From assembly GCF_000744105.1 (NCBI RefSeq), contig NZ_JQLH01000001.1:4043001-4107000 (forward strand): DNA of 64,000 nucleotides, given 5' to 3'. This document shows, piece by piece, positions 8,807 through 17,592 of this stretch (its first letter is position 1; each line of letters opens with the position of its first letter). The stretch comes from Maribacter forsetii DSM 18668. Lineage in GTDB: Bacteria; Bacteroidota; Bacteroidia; Flavobacteriales; Flavobacteriaceae. Made by a program: the position numbers and the translations under genes. Under the pieces are notes generated by a model. That model was given only the letters and a program-made list of their open reading frames with translations. It made no database searches and was not told where the DNA came from.

Positions 8807-8836
8807 AAAAGACCCGATCTTTCGATCGGGTCTTTT
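8807..8836 (-). terminator. Rho-independent terminator after gldN
   Basis: A 13-bp perfect stem (8807-8819 with 8824-8836; core GACCCGATC/GATCGGGTC) has a GAAA loop on the minus strand and a U-tract. It closes the gldKLMN unit 28 bases after the gldN stop. Confidence 0.9.
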
Positions 8837-8863
8837 ATTATGTGAATTGGATTTTCAGTAAGC

Positions 8864-9751
8864 TTAGTAAGCCCACATGTCTTGTTCCTTATCTCTAATT
8901 GTTTCTTTAATTCGTTTTGCCTCTAACAATTGGAACAAAGCATTATCTGAAATATAGTCGTCAATATTTCTATCGCCCTGTACATTATCCTCTTTATAGA
9001 TAACGGCATTGAATCTTCTTGCATTCAACAACATATCAAAAGAAATAGGTTGTGCTGAATTCTGTGAGTTAAAAAGCTTCGCTTCATGCAACATTTCTCT
9101 TGCATCTGGATACCATACCCAGAAAAGCTCTACCATATCAGGATTTTCATCATCCATAAAGTTTACATCCGGCGCTACTGGAGCAATACCTAAAAGACGG
9201 TATTTCAATTCTCCTTGTCTTTTATCAAAATACCATATTCCTTTAATATGATACTCTTCAATGTCCGCTGCAGAAATAGTTCTACGAGTAATATACTCTT
9301 CAGAAACAGCTTCACCTGCATTCATCTGCTCATACCCGTAATCTAGGGTATCAACCATTTGCAAGGCATCTTTTAAATCGCCAAAAGTTCTTTTTTGTGT
9401 AAAATAAGAATCTGTATAAGTATCTAATTTTCCACTTTTTAAATTTTTAACTAGAACGTGGTATAAAGACCTTCTATCTGGTCCAATATCCATAGTATCT
9501 GTTGGATAATATAATGGGAAATTAACTCTCTCATCTAAATCTACGGTCTCCCATAACGTTTTAGACCAAAGGATATCCCTATCATCTACATAACCATATT
9601 CTAATGGAGCATCGTTATCAACAGCTTTCTGTGCTTCTGTACGAATACCAACCTCATTTGGTTTCTTTGCATTCAATACATTGGCTTGGGCCATCATTGA
9701 TAAAGGTAACATTGTTACCGCTCCCATTACTAAAACATTTTTCCAATTCAT
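8864..9751 (-). CDS. gldN: GldN, type IX secretion / gliding motility protein
   Basis: This 295-residue protein has a signal peptide (cleavage near MAQ, residues 20-22). Its mature N-terminus includes ERVNFPLYYP, followed by the conserved core with DLKDALQMVDT and IKGIWYFDKRQGELKYRLLGI. GldN (PorN) is periplasmic and, with the lipoprotein GldK, forms the ring under the outer membrane in the type IX secretion machine. It is the last gene of the gldK-L-M-N cluster, with a strong terminator behind it. A 6-bp GC-rich dyad lies in the 63-base gldM-gldN gap and may adjust expression. Identification is firm from sequence and synteny. Confidence 0.96.
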   Translation of the reverse strand: MNWKNVLVMGAVTMLPLSMMAQANVLNAKKPNEVGIRTEAQKAVDNDAPLEYGYVDDRDILWSKTLWETVDLDERVNFPLYYPTDTMDIGPDRRSLYHVLVKNLKSGKLDTYTDSYFTQKRTFGDLKDALQMVDTLDYGYEQMNAGEAVSEEYITRRTISAADIEEYHIKGIWYFDKRQGELKYRLLGIAPVAPDVNFMDDENPDMVELFWVWYPDAREMLHEAKLFNSQNSAQPISFDMLLNARRFNAVIYKEDNVQGDRNIDDYISDNALFQLLEAKRIKETIRDKEQDMWAY

Positions 9752-9772
9752 GTTTGTTTCACTTTAAAATTA

Positions 9773-9801
9773 ACCGGGCAAGACCAATGGGCCTACCCGG
9801 T
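9773..9801 (-). other. GC-rich dyad in the gldM-gldN intercistronic gap
   Basis: ACCGGG (9773-9778) pairs with CCCGGT (9796-9801) around a 17-base loop. There is no U-tract, so it is not a standard terminator. It is conspicuous in AT-rich surroundings and could be an mRNA processing or stability element. Confidence 0.35.
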
Positions 9802-9814
9802 ATCATTCTATTAT

Positions 9815-11374
9815 TTAGTTTGTAATCTCCACAACTACTGGAGATACTTTCTTCAACTTGTAACTCTTATTATTTGTGATATAAGCCTCAATATCGAATA
9901 TTTGAACGATATCTCCTCTTTTAGCACGTGATAAAGCTTGTTTAGCCTTAGCATTCATTTTATTTCCTCTTACAGAAACTGTTGGTTGACCTGGTACTTT
10001 GAATTTGAAACCGCTTACCGCTAAGTTCAAATCAAAATCGAAGTCTTCTAAACCAGCACCTATAGTAGCGATCTCAACATTTCTCTTTGGAAGTTTAAGA
10101 CTACCTGTTTGCTTACTTACAGAACCTTCTGGTCTTGGAATATCTTTAATTCTGAATTCAGATTTAGAAGATACAGATTGACCATCTGGCAATGTACCTG
10201 AAGCTGTAATAGTAACATTTCTTCCAGTACCCGGAGTCATTACATACTTACTACCGCTTACAGATTTAAGACCTGGAGCAGATGCTCTTACCTTATTATT
10301 TGGTATACCTGGTATAGAGATAGACATTGGGTTAGCAACACCTCTATATACCACATTCATTTTATCAGCAGCAATCAAAGCAGCATTAGGCTTAGATATT
10401 GTTGCGAAAGAATTTTTAACCTCAACAGGAATTTCTTCACCGTCTTGCTTAAAGTAGATAGTACCTTTTACTTCATGATCACCAGCAGAACCAGAACCAA
10501 TCAACATTTTAACACCACCAGCTTCTAATTTATAATCAGAACCTTCAGATAATTTTCTACCGTCTAACGTTAACTCAGCTCTAACCGGAGTAGAAGAGTT
10601 ATCAGTTTTGCTGATAATAATCTTACCATCATACTTCTCACCTGAATAGTATGCAGATTTAGAAGCTAAAAGAGATGTAGCAAAGTTCTTTAAAGAAACT
10701 TGTTCAGTCAACTCACCTGCCAACATTGATTTTAATGCTGCTTCTTCAGTTATTTTAACGTCAGCTTGTAACTGTGTTAATTTTGCCAAAGATGCTACTA
10801 AAGGATACCCTTCGTAGTGATAGTTGATCCAATCTTGCTTGGTACCGTCTCTTTTTTCAACTTTACCGTTTTCATCTCCTGTTTGGAAACGATCGATAAC
10901 AGATTGCTTTAAAGCAGCTGGTACTATTGCAGCAACTTGATCTCTATAACCTGTTAGGTTACTCATGAACTTTTTACCGTCTTCCGATAAAGTTTCACCC
11001 TGGAATAATTTCTGATCTAAGTAATCAGCCATATCCATACGAGCATAATCTTTAGGATCTTCGATCCCTTCCATCATACCTGCTTTAAGTCCTTCTAAGT
11101 AATCATAATACTCTTGAGACATTGCTTTGATCTGCTGAGCATTCTTATATAACTTATCATACTTTGCAGCATCTTCAGATGCTTTAGTTCCAAGACTTTC
11201 CAAGAACGCATTGTTACTTGCAGTTGTCTTTTCGTTAGAAGTCTCTAGCTTTTCATTCATAATACCGAATGCCGCTAATACTTCCTTACTCATGTTTAAC
11301 GCCAACATTGCGATGAAGATCAAATACATTAAGTTGACCATCTTCTGACGTGGTGATTGTTTTCCTCCTGCCAT
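9815..11374 (-). CDS. gldM: GldM, type IX secretion motor subunit
   Basis: This 519-residue protein has one transmembrane helix near the N-terminus (MVNLMYLIFIAMLALNMS, about residues 12-29) and a long periplasmic region. The helical D1 part (about 40-220) is followed by beta-rich domains ending in a C-terminal domain (SVSRxNKMNAKAKQALSRAKRGD-like region near 470-495). GldM pairs with GldL to form the proton-driven rotary motor that powers type IX secretion and gliding, and its periplasmic shaft reaches the GldK/N ring. The short N-terminus MAGGKQSPRQKM is typical. It lies 55 bases downstream of gldL and 63 bases before gldN. Confidence 0.97.
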   Translation of the reverse strand: MAGGKQSPRQKMVNLMYLIFIAMLALNMSKEVLAAFGIMNEKLETSNEKTTASNNAFLESLGTKASEDAAKYDKLYKNAQQIKAMSQEYYDYLEGLKAGMMEGIEDPKDYARMDMADYLDQKLFQGETLSEDGKKFMSNLTGYRDQVAAIVPAALKQSVIDRFQTGDENGKVEKRDGTKQDWINYHYEGYPLVASLAKLTQLQADVKITEEAALKSMLAGELTEQVSLKNFATSLLASKSAYYSGEKYDGKIIISKTDNSSTPVRAELTLDGRKLSEGSDYKLEAGGVKMLIGSGSAGDHEVKGTIYFKQDGEEIPVEVKNSFATISKPNAALIAADKMNVVYRGVANPMSISIPGIPNNKVRASAPGLKSVSGSKYVMTPGTGRNVTITASGTLPDGQSVSSKSEFRIKDIPRPEGSVSKQTGSLKLPKRNVEIATIGAGLEDFDFDLNLAVSGFKFKVPGQPTVSVRGNKMNAKAKQALSRAKRGDIVQIFDIEAYITNNKSYKLKKVSPVVVEITN

Positions 11375-11429
11375 GGATTTTTAATTTAGATTTTTATTAA
11401 TAATTGATTCGGGTTGGTAAAAATCCAAA

Positions 11430-12086
11430 CTAGTTTTTGCTCATTGCAGATAACATACCACCATATACACCATTCAATGAAGAAAGGTTTGTAGACAAAG
11501 ATGCCATTTGATCTTTAAGTGCACTTGCATTTTGAACAACTTCTTCATTAACTGAAGCTTGCTTGCTAGCACTTTCTAATTGTACTTTATAAAGACTGTT
11601 CAAAGACTCCATTTGAGAAGCAGCCTGAACCATTTCACTAGAATATTTCTTAGTAGATTCCATTGCATCAACTGTTGGAGCGATACCTTTAGCAGCACCT
11701 TCAAAGTTTTTAATGCTTGAACCTAAGCTTTCCATAAGACTTGCATCTACACCAGCTTCTTTCAATAAATCATCTAATTTCTTAGATAAAGATGCCTCAG
11801 CTTCTTTTACTTCTGTTGCAGCTTGTGCTTTCTTAGGTGCTTTACTTTCACCACCAGCTAATTCTGGGTATACTAATGCCCAATCTAAATCGTCATCTAC
11901 TGGTTCAAAAGCACTGATCGCGAAAATTAACGCTTCTGTAATAAGACCTATCGCTAAAAGAATACCACCATTTAATGGTCCTAACTCCCAGTGAAGAATT
12001 TTAAATAATGCACCAATAATTACGACTGATGCCCCTAGCCCGTAGGCCATGTTAAATAATTTTTTTGTGGATTTTGACTGTGCCAT
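11430..12086 (-). CDS. gldL: GldL, type IX secretion motor subunit
   Basis: This 218-residue inner-membrane protein has two transmembrane helices (about residues 14-32 and 38-58). The second contains the Glu in GLITEALIFAISAFEP; the conserved membrane Glu is implicated in proton use. The rest is a cytoplasmic coiled-coil tail rich in Ala, Ser and Gln (about 95-215). GldL5-GldM2 complexes convert the proton gradient into movement for secretion and gliding. The helix pair, the sequence LHWELGPLNGG and the position between gldK and gldM make the assignment secure. Confidence 0.97.
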   Translation of the reverse strand: MAQSKSTKKLFNMAYGLGASVVIIGALFKILHWELGPLNGGILLAIGLITEALIFAISAFEPVDDDLDWALVYPELAGGESKAPKKAQAATEVKEAEASLSKKLDDLLKEAGVDASLMESLGSSIKNFEGAAKGIAPTVDAMESTKKYSSEMVQAASQMESLNSLYKVQLESASKQASVNEEVVQNASALKDQMASLSTNLSSLNGVYGGMLSAMSKN

Positions 12087-12172
12087 GTTTAATTTAATTT
12101 TAAGGTTTAAAAAATAAAGATTTGGTTAAAAAAATGAATTTGAATTTATTATAAAACTGTTAATATTATTAT

Positions 12173-13537
12173 TTATTGTGTGGAATCTTCCTCACCCATA
12201 TAATCTTGTACTGTTCTGAAACCGATGTAACTACGAGCTGAATCTGCGTATTCGTAATCTCTTGTACTTACTTGCAAGAAATATGCAACATCTTTCCAAG
12301 AACCACCTCTAATAACTTTTCTTGTATTAGACTGATCACCTCCGTTAGGATTCATTGTTGATACATAATCATATGCACTTGGATCGTAACTTGAGTTTGT
12401 CCACTCAGAAACATTACCAGCCATATTGTACATATTAAAGTCGTTAGGCTCGTAAGATTTTGCTTCTACTGTATATAAAGCAGCATCTGCAGCATAATCT
12501 CCACGCTGTGGCTTAAAGTTTGCCATAAAACAACCAGTATCACTGATTACATATGGTCCACCCCAAGGGTACGTACCACCTTCAATACCACCTCTTGCAG
12601 CATATTCCCATTCAGCTTCCGTTGGTAATCTAAATTGATTAACGAACTGTCTACCACGACTCTTGTTGTCATCGTTTTTAAACTTCGTTCTCCAGTTACA
12701 GAATGCTTTTGCTTGTTGCCAGCTGATACCTACTACAGGATACTCGCTATATGCATCATGCCAGAAATAATCGTTATGCATTGGTTCATTATAAGAATAA
12801 GAGAAATCTCTGATCCAAACCGTTGTATCTGGGTATATCTCAACTTCTTCTGTACGGATAAAGTCTTTACGGCTTTGGTTTCCTTTTACAGATGCACGTG
12901 CAGCTGCTTCAATATCCATCCAACTATATTTATACTTTAATGTCTTAACATCAATAGTACGTTGACCGTTATAAGACTCTTCTTCAGATAAATAGATAGA
13001 ATCCATAATTTCGGTATAATACTCGTCCGGGTAATCTGATGTGTTCCAAACTAGGTCCTCATCTTTGCTTAACGCTCTACCTTCGTATCCCGTCTCACCC
13101 ATACCTGAGTAATTGTCCAACATATACTTATCGTATACAGATGCTCTTGTAGTATCTGCATCTTTAAAAGCATAGTCACCAATACCGCCCTCTTCTGGAC
13201 CTATACCTAACTCATCAGCTAAAATGGCTAGTTTGGTTCTAACGATAGAATCCTTCACCCATTCTACAAACTGACGATACTCACTATTCGTGATTTCAGT
13301 ATCATCCATGTAAAAAGAACGTACCGTAACTGTCTTAGTCGGCGCATTCAATAATTTTCCTTGGTCTTCTTCACTCTTACCCATTATGAAAGAACCCCTT
13401 GGGATAAGTTCCATTCCATATGGTTTTTCCGGATACCATTTTTTTCCCTGGACTCCAGTTAGCTCACCTTTCTGTTTAGACCCACAACTTGTGAGTAAAA
13501 AAACAAACGCTATAGAGGATAACAATAGCTTCTTCAT
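12173..13537 (-). CDS. gldK: GldK, type IX secretion outer-membrane-associated lipoprotein
   Basis: This 454-residue lipoprotein has the lipobox LLTSC at Cys18. The mature protein has a formylglycine-generating-enzyme (FGE/sulfatase-modifying) fold, seen as MELIPRGSFIMG near the N-terminus and FRLPTEAEWEYAARGG, GNVSEWTNSSYD and RKVIRGGSWKD toward the C-terminus. In GldK the fold is structural: it forms the periplasmic ring with GldN at the outer membrane. It opens the gldKLMN cluster. The 120-base gap before it shows no clear TAnnTTTG, so transcription may read through from the upstream arginase-like gene or start from a weaker promoter. Confidence 0.97.
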   Translation of the reverse strand: MKKLLLSSIAFVFLLTSCGSKQKGELTGVQGKKWYPEKPYGMELIPRGSFIMGKSEEDQGKLLNAPTKTVTVRSFYMDDTEITNSEYRQFVEWVKDSIVRTKLAILADELGIGPEEGGIGDYAFKDADTTRASVYDKYMLDNYSGMGETGYEGRALSKDEDLVWNTSDYPDEYYTEIMDSIYLSEEESYNGQRTIDVKTLKYKYSWMDIEAAARASVKGNQSRKDFIRTEEVEIYPDTTVWIRDFSYSYNEPMHNDYFWHDAYSEYPVVGISWQQAKAFCNWRTKFKNDDNKSRGRQFVNQFRLPTEAEWEYAARGGIEGGTYPWGGPYVISDTGCFMANFKPQRGDYAADAALYTVEAKSYEPNDFNMYNMAGNVSEWTNSSYDPSAYDYVSTMNPNGGDQSNTRKVIRGGSWKDVAYFLQVSTRDYEYADSARSYIGFRTVQDYMGEEDSTQ

Positions 13538-13657
13538 ACTTTAGGTTAAATTTCGATTATGGTTAAACTCAGAATACAATAATTTATTCTATCAACTAAA
13601 ACTAGGTTTTATATAAAATATTGTATTAAAGTCTTTTTATGCTTTAAAAAAATAATG

Positions 13658-14815
13658 TTAATTAAAGCCTTTCTTGTAGGCCTTAAACCACCTTTCAGGA
13701 ATTTGTTGATTACATGCATCTAAATAATCCTTCTCGGTGCAAGGTAATAACGCAGGTGTATGGCCTTTAGTATGTGAAGTGAAAATAGATGGGACTTCTG
13801 TCCACCATCTTTCTGTTAATAAACTTTTGTAGAATACCAATTCTTCATCTTCGCTAGGTACATTGTACTTTACAAAGTCATCTGTTTTGATATATGGAGA
13901 TTCTTTGATTCTAAAATTGATACCTTCTATAAAGTACCATATTATCTGAGCTATCAGCTGTTGCGACTGTACGGTGTTCTCCATTTCATACAAGCCGAAT
14001 ACAGATACTTTATCACTAATACCGGCATATCTAGAAATAGCACAGATTTCTCTGCCATTAAACCCGTTAGGTGAAAAATTAGCGGACAAAGAAATTTCAC
14101 TAGCCTTTACAGATCGCAAGTCTAAACTTACCATATGTGCATTTCTTAGTACCGGTTCTGCCAAAGAAATATCATTTGCAACTTCACCAAGTCTATAGGC
14201 GTCAAAAAATAAACGCTCCATTAAATCTATTTCTTCTTGGGCATTAAAATAACTTTGATACCCAATATTTGAGAAATTAAATAGATTATTTGGCTTATCG
14301 GTTATGATTTTACTCATGTAAGAATGTGATGAAATGAGCTCATCTTCTATTCCAAAATCAAACCTACTATCTATTGCAACCAGGTTGATCATATCCCTAA
14401 TACCATCAAAAGCTCGGTAAGCAGGATAAGTAATATCTTGTGTTGCCCCTAAAATTATAGGTATAATATCTTCTTCCAATAACCCGGCCACTACTTCTTT
14501 GACCACAAAATAAGTGTCATTTACAGTAGCGCCTTCTTCTATATCTCCTAAATCTACTATGGTAGCATTCCAGTTCCCTATTAGAAGTTTGTAGAATTGT
14601 AATCTAATTGCAGAAACATCTAACTTTTCATGCTTCTTTTCATAGGCATTTCTTGACTCCCTTACCCCTACAATTGCTACGGTAGCATTTGCCAAAACCG
14701 GCAAACCATCTTTTTCTGTATGTATGTAGGTGTTTTTGCCAATGGCCTGACTAGGTAACAACTCATTATGAGCTAAAACTTTATCCGATACCGGAACTAG
14801 AAAATCAAAGGCCAT
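13658..14815 (-). CDS. Arginase/formimidoylglutamase-fold protein with degenerate metal site
   Basis: This 385-residue protein is an arginase-superfamily homologue; the region IIPIILGATQDITYPAYRAF aligns with the GGxHS motif block. The metal-ligand motifs are altered: the GGDHS position reads GATQD (123-127, His to Gln), the DAHxD position reads DSRFD (149-153, His to Arg), and the SxDxD position reads SLDLR (230-234). Manganese-dependent amidino hydrolysis is therefore unlikely, although automatic annotation would call it formimidoylglutamase. It sits between topA and gldK on the same strand with gaps of 60 and 120 bases. This order is, from general knowledge, common in Flavobacteriia. A structural or regulatory role is inference. 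Confidence 0.8.
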   Translation of the reverse strand: MAFDFLVPVSDKVLAHNELLPSQAIGKNTYIHTEKDGLPVLANATVAIVGVRESRNAYEKKHEKLDVSAIRLQFYKLLIGNWNATIVDLGDIEEGATVNDTYFVVKEVVAGLLEEDIIPIILGATQDITYPAYRAFDGIRDMINLVAIDSRFDFGIEDELISSHSYMSKIITDKPNNLFNFSNIGYQSYFNAQEEIDLMERLFFDAYRLGEVANDISLAEPVLRNAHMVSLDLRSVKASEISLSANFSPNGFNGREICAISRYAGISDKVSVFGLYEMENTVQSQQLIAQIIWYFIEGINFRIKESPYIKTDDFVKYNVPSEDEELVFYKSLLTERWWTEVPSIFTSHTKGHTPALLPCTEKDYLDACNQQIPERWFKAYKKGFN

Positions 14816-14875
14816 TTATTAAAGGTTTTTAGGAATCATAAAAATACTACACTAATCTTTTGACCTAAAATTAAA

Positions 14876-17380
14876 TTACTTTTTTGTTTTAGGTTTAGCT
14901 TTTGCCTTTTTCTTTGGAGCTTTTTTCTTTGGAGTCTTCGCCTCGATCAACTTTTTGGCTTCTTCTAAAGACATATTAACAACATCGACAGTTTTTGCCA
15001 ACTCCACCTTAATCTTGCCTTTTATAACATTATGACGCCCCCATCTCGCTTTTTCTATACGGATGCCTTCTTCTTCCCAGTTATGAATAACCTTATCGAT
15101 CTCTTTTTGCTTTTTGATTTCGATCAGCTCTATAATGTCATCATTAGATAAGTTATCAAAATCGTACTTTTTGTTTACGTTAATAAACATACCGTTCCAT
15201 TTAATGAACGGCCCAAACCTACCTGTACCTTTTGTAACTTCTAAATCTTCATACATAGCAATTGGCGCATCGGCCTTCTGCTTAGCAACAATAAGTTCTA
15301 TTGCTCTATCCATTTCTATTTCAAAAGCACTCTCGCCTTTATCCATAGAAATAAATTTCTCTCCAAATTTCACATAAGGTCCAAATCTACCTACGTTAGC
15401 CAATACTTCTTCTCCTTCATAAACCCCTAATTTCCTAGGAAGTTTAAAAAGATCCATTGCCTCTTCATAAGAAATAGTGTTTAAAGATTGCTCTGGTAAT
15501 AAACTTGCAAATGTTGGCTTTTCTTCATCATCAACAGTACCTATTTGCACCATTGGTCCAAATCTACCTAAACGTACAGATACTTGTTTTCCACTTTTAG
15601 GGTCTTTACCCAATATTCTTTCTCCGCTGGCACGGTCTGCATTTTCTTCTACATCTACTACATTAGGATGAAAATCTTTGTAGAAGTCTTTCATCATTTT
15701 CTTCCAATCCTCATCACCGGAAGCTATTTCATCAAAATCCTCTTCTACTTGAGCGGTAAAATTGTAATCTAATATGTTGGCAAAATTACTTACCAAGAAA
15801 TCAGTAACGATCATACCAATATCCGTAGGCACCATTTTACCTTTATCAGAACCAACATTTTCAGTAAGGTTCTTTGTTTCTATTTTATCTGAAGCCAATA
15901 TCAATTGTTGATACTTACGCTCACTACCTTCAATAGTACCTTTTTCAACATAACCTCTATTAAGAATAGTGGATATTGTTGGTGCATATGTAGATGGTCT
16001 ACCAATACCCAATTCTTCTAACTTCTTAACCAAAGATGCTTCTGTAAATCTATATGGTGCTCTTGTAAAACGTTCCGTCGCTGAAATAAAGTTGTTCAAC
16101 AAACGCTCACCTTGCTTCATTGCCGGCAACATACCTTCTTGTTCTTCTGCAACATCTTCATCATCTACACCTTCCATGTAAACTTTCAAGAAACCATCAA
16201 ACTTTATTACTTCACCATTAGCTGTGAACTCTTCTGTATGTTTGTTGGCCTTTATTCTAACATTGGTACGTTCCAATTGCGCATCGCTCATTTGAGATGC
16301 AACGGTACGTTTCCATATTAAATCATATAATTTAGATTGATCACGCTCCAACGAAGGAGATTGATTCCCCATATCCGTAGGTCTAATGGCTTCGTGTGCT
16401 TCTTGAGCTCCTTTAGACTTCCCTTTAAAGTTTCTTGTCTCGCTATACTCTTTACCGTAGTTTTTTTCAATAGCTTCTTTGGCAGATGCTAATGCTTCGT
16501 TAGAAAGATTAACACTATCCGTTCTCATGTAGGTTATTAAACCCGCTTCATACAAACGTTGTGCTACCTGCATGGTTCTACCTACAGAAAAATATAATTT
16601 TCTTGATGCCTCTTGTTGTAAAGTAGAAGTGGTAAACGGCGCAGATGGCGATTTCTTAGCCGGTTTCTTATCTAATTTGCTTACTGAAAAATCAGCTGCT
16701 TTGTTTTTCTCTAAAAATGCCTTTGCATCTTCTTCGGTAGCGAACGTTTTGTTCAGTTTTGCTGAAAATACACTACCTGCTTCAGTTTGAAACTCTGCTG
16801 CAATCTTAAACGATGCTTGTGGCTCAAAGCCTTCAATATCTCTTTCTCGCTCAACGATTAACCTTACGGCTACCGACTGAACACGACCGGCTGAAAGACC
16901 CGGCTTAATTTTTTTCCAAAGTACGGGTGATAGTTGATAACCAACCAAACGGTCTAATACTCGTCTAGCCTGTTGTGCATTTACAAGATTGAAATTGATT
17001 TCCCTTGGATTCTCAATCGCTTTTTGAATAGCTGCTTTTGTAACTGAGTTAAAAACAATACGTTTTGTCTTCTTCTTGTCTAAACCTAGCTCTTCTGCCA
17101 AGTGCCAAGAAATAGCCTCTCCCTCGCGATCCTCATCACTCGCGAGCCATATAGTTTCTGCTTTATCCGCCAGACTCTTAAGCTTTTTCACTAAAGCTTG
17201 CTTGTCTTTATCAACTATATATTTCGGTGTAAAATCGCCTTCAACATCTACTCCCAACTCCTTTGAAGGTAAATCTGCAATGTGACCAAAGCTCGATTCT
17301 ACCTTATAATCTTTTCCCAAAAACTTCTCTATAGTTTTGGCCTTTGCAGGAGACTCAACAATTACTAAATTTTTCGCCAT
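14876..17380 (-). CDS. topA: DNA topoisomerase I (type IA)
   Basis: This enzyme relaxes negative supercoils by single-strand passage. From ATG 17380 it has 834 residues. The Toprim domain comes first (VIVESPAKAKTIEKFLG and the acidic SDEDREGEA, about 81-89). The catalytic tyrosine is Y284 in LITYMRTDS, and PFTTSTLQQEASRKL lies just before it. The C-terminal half carries repeated GRFGP motifs (three copies plus RWGRHN) instead of Cys4 zinc fingers; the whole protein appears to contain no cysteine. It ends in a Lys/Ala/Pro-rich tail (KKKAPKKKAKAKPKTKK) that probably binds DNA. The base triplet before the ATG is an in-frame TTG, less likely as a start. A TACATTTG promoter element lies 18 bases upstream. 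Confidence 0.97.
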   Translation of the reverse strand: MAKNLVIVESPAKAKTIEKFLGKDYKVESSFGHIADLPSKELGVDVEGDFTPKYIVDKDKQALVKKLKSLADKAETIWLASDEDREGEAISWHLAEELGLDKKKTKRIVFNSVTKAAIQKAIENPREINFNLVNAQQARRVLDRLVGYQLSPVLWKKIKPGLSAGRVQSVAVRLIVERERDIEGFEPQASFKIAAEFQTEAGSVFSAKLNKTFATEEDAKAFLEKNKAADFSVSKLDKKPAKKSPSAPFTTSTLQQEASRKLYFSVGRTMQVAQRLYEAGLITYMRTDSVNLSNEALASAKEAIEKNYGKEYSETRNFKGKSKGAQEAHEAIRPTDMGNQSPSLERDQSKLYDLIWKRTVASQMSDAQLERTNVRIKANKHTEEFTANGEVIKFDGFLKVYMEGVDDEDVAEEQEGMLPAMKQGERLLNNFISATERFTRAPYRFTEASLVKKLEELGIGRPSTYAPTISTILNRGYVEKGTIEGSERKYQQLILASDKIETKNLTENVGSDKGKMVPTDIGMIVTDFLVSNFANILDYNFTAQVEEDFDEIASGDEDWKKMMKDFYKDFHPNVVDVEENADRASGERILGKDPKSGKQVSVRLGRFGPMVQIGTVDDEEKPTFASLLPEQSLNTISYEEAMDLFKLPRKLGVYEGEEVLANVGRFGPYVKFGEKFISMDKGESAFEIEMDRAIELIVAKQKADAPIAMYEDLEVTKGTGRFGPFIKWNGMFINVNKKYDFDNLSNDDIIELIEIKKQKEIDKVIHNWEEEGIRIEKARWGRHNVIKGKIKVELAKTVDVVNMSLEEAKKLIEAKTPKKKAPKKKAKAKPKTKK

Positions 17381-17398
17381 CAACCTTGTTTATACTTA

Positions 17399-17406
17399 CA
17401 AATGTA
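17399..17406 (-). promoter_or_regulatory. -7 promoter element of topA
   Basis: The minus strand reads TACATTTG, an exact match to TAnnTTTG, 18 bases upstream of the topA ATG. No good -33 TTTG is seen at normal spacing. Confidence 0.5.
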
Positions 17407-17542
17407 TACTAAAAATTAAACTTTGGAATTTCAAGAATTTATTTTTCCCCATATTTCAACAGAGTTTAGCCTATAAAATCATGAAATTAATGATTATTCT
17501 AGCCGCTATATCACAAGACATAAACTAATTAGGGACTCAAAT

Positions 17543-17577
17543 AAAAAAAGGGAAGCTAAACTAGCTTCCCTTTTTTT
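17543..17577 (-). terminator. Rho-independent terminator of the LVIVD lipoprotein gene
   Basis: A stem of GGGAAGCTA/TAGCTTCCC (17550-17558 with 17562-17570) with a three-base loop is flanked by seven A and seven T. It lies 15 bases past the LVIVD gene stop and could also block readthrough on the other strand. Confidence 0.9.
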
Positions 17578-17592
17578 AACCTAATAATAATT

